Origin: Verrucomicrobiota bacterium
GTDB taxonomy: Bacteria > Verrucomicrobiota > Verrucomicrobiia > Opitutales > Opitutaceae
DNA: 64,000 bases
Direction of reading: 5' to 3'
Assembly: GCA_023399155.1 (NCBI GenBank)
Contig: JAEWQP010000006.1
Coordinates: forward strand, 62,001-126,000
The position numbers and the translations under genes were made by a program. Under the pieces are notes generated by a model. It searched no databases. It was not told the origin of the DNA and saw only the letters and a program-made list of their open reading frames with translations. Of the stretch, positions 58,425-64,000 are shown one piece after another (the stretch's first letter is position 1; every line of letters begins with the position of its first letter).

Positions 58425-59876
58425 ATGCCACCATCACCGGTCATCGTCTGGTTTCGGCAGGATCTCCGCCTGCGGGACAACCCGGCCCTGGCGCACGCGC
58501 TTGTCTCAGGCGGGCCTGTCATCCCGGTGTATCTCTGGGCGCCGGAGGAGGAGGGCGAGTGGGCGCCCGGCGCGGCGTCCCGCTGGTGGCTGCACCAGTC
58601 GCTCGCCTGCTTTGACGCGTCGCTGCGCGGCCACGGCTCGCGATTGATCCTGAGGCGCGGGCCCGCGCTGGCGGCGCTGCAGGCGCTGGTCCGGGAAACC
58701 GGTGCGGGTGCGGTGGTCTGGAACCGGCGCTACGAGCCGGCCGCGCGGGCGCGCGACACCGGGGTCAAGCAGGCCCTGCTCGACGCGGGCATTGACGCCC
58801 GGAGCTTCAACGGCTCGCTGCTGCACGCGCCCCAGGCGGTGGCGAACCAGGCGGGCAAGCCGTTCCAGGTGTTCACGCCCTTCTGGAAGTGTGTCTCCGC
58901 GTTGCGAATACGGGAGGAGACCAGCGCTCCGGCGGGCAACCTGCCCGCGCCGTCACGCTGGCCCGACTCGCTTCCGCTCGGCAGCCTCGGGCTGAAACCC
59001 GCGATCCCGTGGGATCATGAGTTTCCGGAGCACTGGCAGCCGGGCGAGGTGGGGGCGCTGGCCGGCCTCGAGCGTTTCCTGCGCGAGGCGGTGCACGGGT
59101 ACGGGCACGACCGCGACCGCCCGGACATGCGCGGGACCTCGCGCCTGTCACCTCATCTTCACTACGGCGAGGTCGGGCCGGTGCAGGTCGTCCACGCCGT
59201 GCGGCGGGCCGGGGCGGGCGAGGGGGGCGACGCATTGTTGCGCGAGGTGGGCTGGCGCGAGTTCGCCGCGCACCTGCTTTTCCACTTCCCGCACACGCCG
59301 GCGGAGCCGCTGCGCGCGGAGTTCAAGCGCTTCCCCTGGTCGGGCGACCGCGCCGCACTTCGCGTGTGGCAGCGCGGGCGCACCGGGTACCCGATCGTGG
59401 ACGCCGGCATGCGCGAACTCTGGACCACGGGATGGATGCACAACCGCGTGCGCATGATCGTGGCGTCGTTCCTGGTGAAACACCTGCGGCTTCCCTGGAC
59501 AGAAGGCGCGCGATGGTTCTGGGACACCCTCGTCGATGCCGATCTCGCCAGCAACACCCTCGGCTGGCAGTGGAGCGCGGGGTGCGGGGCGGATGCGGCG
59601 CCCTATTTTCGCGTCTTCAACCCGGTCCTGCAGGGCACGAAGTTCGATCCCCGGGGCGACTACGTGCGCCGATTCGTGCCGGAACTGGGCCGCATGCCGG
59701 CGGCCCACATCCATGCGCCTTGGGAAGCGCCGGGCCCGGTGCTCGCGGCTGCGGGCGTGAAGCTGGGCGAAACGTATCCAGAACCCTGTGTCGAGCACAA
59801 GGCCGCGCGCGAGGCGGCGCTGGCGGCGTTCGCGGCCCTGAAGGCCGCGCGCACGGATCCGCGGGACCTGCGTTGA
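58425..59876 (+). CDS. phrB: Deoxyribodipyrimidine photolyase (class I CPD)
   Basis: A 483-residue blue-light photolyase that repairs cyclobutane pyrimidine dimers with FADH-. The N-terminal antenna domain begins VIVWFRQDLRLRDNPAL. The FAD-binding domain has the LREVGWREFAAHLLFHFP region, GYPIVDAGMRELWTTGWMHNRVRMIVASFLVKHL and DADLASNTLGWQWSAG. Tryptophans for electron transfer are in WTTGWMHN and GWQWSAG. Related cryptochromes cannot be excluded. The start MPPSPVIVWFRQ is at the natural N-terminus. It is a monocistronic gene after glgA. Confidence 0.92.
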   Translation: MPPSPVIVWFRQDLRLRDNPALAHALVSGGPVIPVYLWAPEEEGEWAPGAASRWWLHQSLACFDASLRGHGSRLILRRGPALAALQALVRETGAGAVVWNRRYEPAARARDTGVKQALLDAGIDARSFNGSLLHAPQAVANQAGKPFQVFTPFWKCVSALRIREETSAPAGNLPAPSRWPDSLPLGSLGLKPAIPWDHEFPEHWQPGEVGALAGLERFLREAVHGYGHDRDRPDMRGTSRLSPHLHYGEVGPVQVVHAVRRAGAGEGGDALLREVGWREFAAHLLFHFPHTPAEPLRAEFKRFPWSGDRAALRVWQRGRTGYPIVDAGMRELWTTGWMHNRVRMIVASFLVKHLRLPWTEGARWFWDTLVDADLASNTLGWQWSAGCGADAAPYFRVFNPVLQGTKFDPRGDYVRRFVPELGRMPAAHIHAPWEAPGPVLAAAGVKLGETYPEPCVEHKAAREAALAAFAALKAARTDPRDLR

Positions 59877-59964
59877 CCCGGGCGCGGACCCGCGCCCACG
59901 GCGGCGGCGCGTTTGAGTCGGGTTGCGCTCGAAAATGGCGTGGAGTGCGGTATCGTCCGCGTCG

Positions 59965-60855
59965 ATGAAGATCATCGTCGCCGGCGCGTCAGGACTCGTG
60001 GGATCAGCGCTGGTGCCCCAGTTGACGGCGGCGGGTCACGAGGTGGTCGGCCTGGGCCGCCGTGCCGCACCGGGAATCGCGGCGTGGGACCCCGCCGCGG
60101 GGCGGCTCGATCCCGATATCCTCACCGGTGCGGGCGCCGTGGTGAACCTTGCGGGCGCGGGCATCGCCGACAGCCGCTGGACGGTGCAGCGCCGCGACGA
60201 GATCATGCAGAGCCGCGTCCGCGCCACCCGTCTGCTGGTCGACACCCTGGCGGCACGGCGCGAGCGGCCGGCAGTCTTCGTGAGTGCGTCGGGCGCTGGC
60301 TACTACGGAAATACGGGCAACCTTCCCTGCGACGAGCAGGCGCCCGCGGGCGAGGGTTTTCTCGCCGACGTGTGCCGTCGTTGGGAGGCCGAGGCCGAGG
60401 GCGCATCGGCGCTCGGCATTCGCGTGGTCAGGCTGCGTCTCGCCATGGTGCTCGCATCGCAGGGCGGTGCCCTGGCGAAGATGCTGCCGGTTTTCCGGGT
60501 AGGGCTCGGCGGGCCGGCAGGTGACGGCAGGCAATGGGTCAGCTGGATCGCGCTCGGCGACGTGGTCGGGGCCATCGCGCACGCCATCGCGAACGATGCA
60601 CTTGTCGGTGCAGTCAACGCCGCCGCGCCCGGAGCGGTGCCCAACGCCGAGTTTGCCCGCGTGCTCGGGCACGTGCTGGGGCGCCCGACGGCCCTGCGCG
60701 CGCCCGTCACCGCCTTGCGGCTCATGTTCGGCCGGATGGCGGAGGACACCGTCCTGTCGAGCAGCCGGATCGTGCCGGGGCGACTGCTTGCGACCGGGTA
60801 TTCCTTCCAGCATGCCGAACTCGAACCGGCCCTGCGTCATGTGCTTGGCTCTTGA
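59965..60855 (+). CDS. TIGR01777-type epimerase (SulA/YfcH family)
   Basis: A 296-residue NAD(P)-binding protein of the atypical SDR/epimerase TIGR01777 family. The cofactor loop is IIVAGASGLVGSALVPQL; AVVNLAGAGIADSRWT and VFVSASGAGYYGNTG (with catalytic Ser/Tyr region) follow. The C-terminal part PGRLLATGYSFQHAELEPALRHVL is typical of the family. Members are often next to cell-division or oxidoreductase genes; function is uncertain. The ATG at 59965 was chosen because it starts the beta-1 strand. It precedes an FAD-oxidoreductase gene by 66 bases. Confidence 0.85.
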   Translation: MKIIVAGASGLVGSALVPQLTAAGHEVVGLGRRAAPGIAAWDPAAGRLDPDILTGAGAVVNLAGAGIADSRWTVQRRDEIMQSRVRATRLLVDTLAARRERPAVFVSASGAGYYGNTGNLPCDEQAPAGEGFLADVCRRWEAEAEGASALGIRVVRLRLAMVLASQGGALAKMLPVFRVGLGGPAGDGRQWVSWIALGDVVGAIAHAIANDALVGAVNAAAPGAVPNAEFARVLGHVLGRPTALRAPVTALRLMFGRMAEDTVLSSSRIVPGRLLATGYSFQHAELEPALRHVLGS

Positions 60856-60921
60856 GTCATCGCGGGGGCCACGCCGGTTTTCGGTAGCGTCCGGCGCGCG
60901 CGTTCGCTTCAACGTCAGCGG

Positions 60922-62166
60922 ATGAGCGACGTCGTCATCATCGGAGCCGGACTCGCCGGGCTCTCCTGTGCCTTGCGCCTGCAGGAAGCCGGGGTGGACT
61001 TCGTGGTGCTGGAGGCGGCCGATGCGGCGGGCGGGCGCGTGCGCACCGACGCCGAACGCGGGTTCCTGTTCGACCGCGGCTTCCAGGTGTTTCTGACCAG
61101 CTACGCCGAGGCGGGGCGCCTGCTGGATTTCGGCGCGCTCGACCTGCAGTTCTTCGACGCAGGGGCGCAGGTGTTTCGCCAGGGGCGGTTCTCCCCGCTC
61201 GTCGATCCGTGGCGACGGCCGGCGGCGGGCTTTCGATCACTCTTCGGCGGCTGCGGCTCCATGCTCGACAAAGTGCGTATCGCGCGGTTGCGCACGCGCG
61301 TGACCTCGCCCGACCTGGAAACCTTGCTCGCGCAACCCGAGACGACGACTCGCGAACTCCTGCGGCAGGAAGGCTTTGGCGACGAGATCATCGAGGCGTT
61401 CTTCCGGCCGTTTCTCGGCGGGATTTTCCTGGAGAACGAATTGAGCACCTCGAGTCGCAAGTTTCGCTGGGTCTTTCGCATGTTCTCGAAGGGCCGGGCG
61501 GCCGTGCCTGCGCGCGGGATGGGCCGCATCGCCGAACAGCTGGCCGCGGCGGTCACCGGCGGTCGCCTGCAAGTGAATTGTCCGGTCGAGCGGATCACGA
61601 AGGGTTGCGTGCATGTCGCCGACGGCCGCACGCTGCTGTGCTCGCAGATCGTCGTGGCGACCGACGCGGCCACGGCGGTGCGACTGGTGGACGGCCTTCC
61701 GGAGCCGCGCTTCCGGGCGGCGACGAATTTGTACTACAGCCTGGGCGAGGCGCCGGTGCGTGGTCCGACCCTGCTGCTCAACGGTGAGCCGCGCGGCATC
61801 GTCAACAACCTCGCGTTCATGTCGGAGGTTTCGCCTCTCTATGCGCCTCGTGGGCGAACGCTTGCCAGCGTGACCGTGCTGGGCGACCCGGCGCGCGACG
61901 ATGCGGGTCTCGACGACGAGGTGCGCCGGCAGCTGGTGGACTGGTTCGGCATGCGGGTGGGGGAATGGAAGCTCGAACGGATCTACCGGATCCCGCGCGC
62001 CTTGCCGGATCAATCCGCGGGCACGCTTGCCGAGGTGCGGCGCTCGCCGCGGCTGCAGGACTGGCTCGTCGCGGCGGGGGACTGGCGCAACATCGCGTCC
62101 ATCAACGGCGCTTTGGAGTCCGGCCGACTGGCCGCCGAGGCCGTGCTCGAGAAGGTGCTGGTGTAG
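60922..62166 (+). CDS. FAD-dependent amine-oxidase-like oxidoreductase
   Basis: A 414-residue flavoprotein. The dinucleotide-binding fold is VVIIGAGLAGLSCALRLQEAG at residues 4-24. FVVLEAADAAGGRVRTDAERGFLFDRGFQVFL is the typical start of the amine-oxidase/protoporphyrinogen-oxidase family. Near the C-terminus, LVAAGDWRNIASINGALESGRLAAEAVL is the FAD-binding return. It may be a phytoene-desaturase-like or amine oxidase; the substrate is unknown. It follows the epimerase gene and may be co-transcribed with it. Confidence 0.88.
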   Translation: MSDVVIIGAGLAGLSCALRLQEAGVDFVVLEAADAAGGRVRTDAERGFLFDRGFQVFLTSYAEAGRLLDFGALDLQFFDAGAQVFRQGRFSPLVDPWRRPAAGFRSLFGGCGSMLDKVRIARLRTRVTSPDLETLLAQPETTTRELLRQEGFGDEIIEAFFRPFLGGIFLENELSTSSRKFRWVFRMFSKGRAAVPARGMGRIAEQLAAAVTGGRLQVNCPVERITKGCVHVADGRTLLCSQIVVATDAATAVRLVDGLPEPRFRAATNLYYSLGEAPVRGPTLLLNGEPRGIVNNLAFMSEVSPLYAPRGRTLASVTVLGDPARDDAGLDDEVRRQLVDWFGMRVGEWKLERIYRIPRALPDQSAGTLAEVRRSPRLQDWLVAAGDWRNIASINGALESGRLAAEAVLEKVLV

Positions 62167-62592
62167 GGCATTCCCCGACCGGTGCGTCCGGTCGCGAAAA
62201 GTGATCGGAGCTGCGCGGCCTTCGCGTCAGCCGACGGGGACGATTGAGCGAGAGAGGGCAGTGGGACACAGAGATCACGGACGCTGGCACCGAGGGCACA
62301 GTGAGTTGCCGAGGATTCGGCCGCTTCAGCGCATCAGCTCGTGGGTGAATCGGTGATGGCGCGATTTTGGTTCTGCAAAGCCCGCTCGGTGAACTCCAGG
62401 ATCGTTCTCAGCCTGCAAAAGCCGAAGCCTCGGCCGAGGTTGGTGCCCTCTGGGGCCCGATGGAATTGAGAAAATCAGGTTGATCCTGTCCCGGGGTGGC
62501 GCGACCGGCGCGTGGCCCGCGTCCGGATCGGCGTTATTTTTGTTGCGCCGGCCCGGGCGACCCTGTGTGTTCACCCGTTCCATTTCCCAGCC
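62167..62592. other. Intergenic region before rpmG, nothing recognised
   Basis: These 426 bases lie between the FAD-oxidoreductase and rpmG. The sequence is mostly less GC-rich toward 62440-62590 (GAGAAAATCAGGTTGATCC and GGCGTTATTTTTGTTG), where the rpmG promoter must lie. No convincing -35/-10 pair, riboswitch fold or repeat was identified. A CCTCGGCCGAGG palindrome occurs near 62430. Confidence 0.4.
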
Positions 62593-62760
62593 ATGCCACG
62601 CGAAATTATCATTCTCGAATGCACGGAGGCCCGCAAAGAGGGCAAGCCCGTGTCCCGCTACATGTCCTCGCGCAACAAGAAGATTCAGACCGAGCGCGTG
62701 GAGAAGAAGAAGTACAACCCGCACCTGAAGCGGCATACGGTGCACAAGGAGATCAAGTAA
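62593..62760 (+). CDS. rpmG: Ribosomal protein L33, zinc-independent form
   Basis: A 55-residue large-subunit protein, MPREIIILECTEARKEGKPV to HLKRHTVHKEIK. The YNPHLKRHTVHKEIK end matches L33. Only one cysteine (LECTE) is present, so the two CxxC zinc pairs are absent, which makes it the C- form. It is an isolated gene ending close to a convergent small gene. The ATG at 62593 lies 7 bases from the preceding CCATTTCCC. Confidence 0.9.
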   Translation: MPREIIILECTEARKEGKPVSRYMSSRNKKIQTERVEKKKYNPHLKRHTVHKEIK

Positions 62761-62830
62761 TCTCCGGAGACTCGTACCCGGGACTCGCGTGCAGCGGGTC
62801 CTCGGGGGCCTGCGCCGGGAAGGCGTGGCG

Positions 62831-63118
62831 CTAGGACTGGTGAGAAGGCGGCCGACGCATGCGGTCGCCTTCCGTGTTTTCGCCTCCATCGGGCACCGTG
62901 GTCTGGCGGCGGGAGCGACGCCAGTCCTCGCGGTGCTTGCGGATCCAATCGAGCAACGCGCGCTCGAAGCCGATGTCGTAGCCGAGTCGTTCCGACTCAA
63001 GCCACTTGTGACGAAGGATCTCTTCCCGCTCGGCGAGGAATTCCTGGTAGAGTCGGGAACCGGTGGTGACGAAGGCAGTCTGGCTTTCAGCCGGAGCCTG
63101 GTTCTTCGTGTCGGGCAT
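62831..63118 (-). CDS. Small conserved hypothetical protein
   Basis: A 95-residue protein. The central helical region YQEFLAEREEILRHKWLESERLGYDIGFERALLDWIRKHREDWRR resembles a short conserved segment seen in many bacteria, whose function I do not know. The C-terminal tail is low-complexity. The ATG at 63118 (MPDTKN) was preferred over an ATG at 63139 in the same frame. It sits behind the candidate promoter at 63263-63290. Confidence 0.6.
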   Translation of the reverse strand: MPDTKNQAPAESQTAFVTTGSRLYQEFLAEREEILRHKWLESERLGYDIGFERALLDWIRKHREDWRRSRRQTTVPDGGENTEGDRMRRPPSHQS

Positions 63119-63230
63119 TGTAGCGGCGGAGGTCAGCATCCCTCGGCCGTACACCCTGTGACCGGGTGCGCGTGAGGCGGGAGCATGAAGCCTCTGGTAT
63201 GAGGAGTGAGCAAACAGGAGAGTCACCGAT

Positions 63231-63247
63231 GTTTCCTTATCGGAAAC
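63231..63247. other. Small hairpin in the leader of the conserved small gene
   Basis: A 6-bp stem (GTTTCC and GGAAAC) with a 5-base loop, lying between the Mrp gene and the small gene, both on the minus strand. It could be a weak attenuator, part of a leader, or chance. Confidence 0.3.
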
Positions 63248-63262
63248 TTTGGCGTGACTCTA

Positions 63263-63290
63263 ACGCTAGATTCAGGCGCCCGACTGTCAA
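63263..63290 (-). promoter_or_regulatory. Candidate sigma-70 promoter for the conserved small gene
   Basis: On the minus strand TTGACA (63290-63285) is followed after 16 bases by TAGCGT (63268-63263). The -35 is perfect and the -10 is weak. Transcription would start near 63256 and give a leader of about 138 bases to the ATG at 63118. It begins 2 bases after the Mrp stop. Confidence 0.35.
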
Positions 63291-63291
63291 A

Positions 63292-64000
63292 CTAACCCTG
63301 CGTGGGATGCAGCTTTTCCAGTAGGAGGCGCGCGATCTCGGTGAATGCACGGCCAGCCGCTCCGTCGCGCGCGGCGGCTGCGAGCGGTTCGCCCTCGTCG
63401 CCGCCCTTGCGGATCTCGCTCAGCAGCGGGATCTCTCCGAGAAGCGTCGTGCCGAGCGACTTGGCCGTGCGTTCGCCACCGCCCTGGCCGAAGACATAGG
63501 AGCGCTCGCCGCCTGGAAGCTCGAAGTAGCTCATGTTCTCCACCACGCCGAGCAAGGGCACGTTGACTTTATTGAACATCAAACCTCCGCGCCGTGCCAC
63601 CTGCGTCGCGGCGAGTTGCGGGGTCGTGATGAGCAGCGCGCCGCTCAGCGGGATGGTCTGCACGAGCGAGAGCTGGGCGTCGCCGGTGCCCGGGGGGAGG
63701 TCGACGAGCAGCACGTCGAGATCGCCCCACTTCACGTTCTGGATGAATTGCTGGATCGCCTTCATCACCATCGGGCCGCGCCACACCACGGCGGTGTCGT
63801 CATCCATGAGGAAGCCCATGGACATGACCTTCACACCGAAGCGCTCCATCGGCAGGAGATTCTCGCCCTCGATCTCGGGCCGGCCGGAGAGTCCCATCAT
63901 GAGCGGCACGGACGGACCGTAGATGTCGCAGTCGAGCAGGCCCACGCGCGCCTCGCGCCGGTCACCGCCGACGAGACCGGCCAGGGCACAGGCGAGGTTG
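63292..64000 (-). CDS. Mrp/ApbC-family Fe-S carrier ATPase (5' end cut by window edge)
   Basis: Scaffold ATPase of the Mrp/NBP35 family that delivers Fe-S clusters. The visible part begins after the Walker A loop, which lies off the window (the frame continues to the edge as NLACALAGLVGGDRRE...). GLLDCDIYGPSVPLMMGL, WRGPMVMKAIQQF, VDLPPGTGDAQLSL and VENMSY(F) follow in order. No CxxC pair is obvious near the usual place (VVENMSYFELPGGERSYVF), which differs from members with a C-terminal Cys pair. The stop is 63292-63294. Confidence 0.85.
   Translation of the reverse strand, partial: NLACALAGLVGGDRREARVGLLDCDIYGPSVPLMMGLSGRPEIEGENLLPMERFGVKVMSMGFLMDDDTAVVWRGPMVMKAIQQFIQNVKWGDLDVLLVDLPPGTGDAQLSLVQTIPLSGALLITTPQLAATQVARRGGLMFNKVNVPLLGVVENMSYFELPGGERSYVFGQGGGERTAKSLGTTLLGEIPLLSEIRKGGDEGEPLAAAARDGAAGRAFTEIARLLLEKLHPTQG

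Noticed and set aside
1..64000. CRISPR array, prophage or insertion sequence
   Set aside because: No spaced direct repeats, no integrase, capsid or transposase-like protein in any frame.

Overview
This is a very GC-rich bacterial chromosome segment with densely packed genes on both strands, no rRNA or tRNA gene, no CRISPR array and no transposase. The mix suggests a member of Verrucomicrobiota, most likely Opitutales/Opitutaceae-like. It includes DUF5069 and DUF1080 proteins, GH10 and GH3 secreted glycosidases, a KaiBC module, a CzcA-type efflux operon with Cys/His-rich accessory proteins, and bacterial glycogen synthase. The lineage is inferred from gene content and codon style, not from a marker gene.

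Layout. 1-6 kb: a truncated PAS histidine kinase (left edge), an NAD(P)H quinone reductase, a glycosyltransferase-like protein, a ribosome hibernation factor, a lytic transglycosylase and a DRE-TIM aldolase whose 3' end overlaps the transglycosylase gene. 6-13 kb: a frameshifted WrbA-like flavodoxin, an SDR oxidoreductase, a secreted S9 peptidase, and a three-gene sugar ABC importer (binding protein plus two permeases, no ATPase). 13-19.2 kb: a DUF1272 zinc-finger-like protein, a polysaccharide deacetylase, and a tightly coupled operon kaiC-kaiB-kaiB-hybrid histidine kinase, the most distinctive system here. 19.5-30 kb: a five-domain xylanase, acyl-ACP thioesterase, methyltransferase, MsrB plus luciferase-like monooxygenase, an SGNH-hydrolase/DUF1080 fusion, purine nucleoside phosphorylase and an intact WrbA. 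30-38 kb: an orphan hydrogenase-type maturation protease facing an Rrf2 regulator, a GNAT acetyltransferase, an orphan half condensation domain, an MsbA-like ABC exporter, a lipoprotein, SufE and a large hybrid kinase. 38.5-44.4 kb: a heavy-metal RND operon whose periplasmic adaptor has lost its central domains. 44.6-52.3 kb: a BamE-like lipoprotein, a GH3 glucosidase, a cytidylate-kinase-like protein, 2-oxoacid:ferredoxin oxidoreductase (beta and fused gamma-alpha subunits) and an EamA transporter. 52.6-64 kb: a zinc metallopeptidase, a DUF5069 protein, RNase R, glycogen synthase, photolyase, a TIGR01777 epimerase, an FAD amine-oxidase-like protein, ribosomal protein L33, a small conserved protein and a 5'-truncated Mrp/ApbC ATPase (right edge).

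How the parts work together. The clearest functional units are: (1) KaiC with two different KaiB proteins and a co-translated PAS/hybrid kinase, read as a KaiA-less timer with its own output kinase; (2) the metal efflux operon; (3) polysaccharide use (xylanase, GH3, deacetylase, sugar ABC importer, glycogen synthase); and (4) redox and stress housekeeping (MsrB, WrbA, SufE, Mrp, photolyase, quinone reductases). Promoters are mostly not recognisable by sequence. Translation coupling through four-base ATGA overlaps is frequent and defines the operons.
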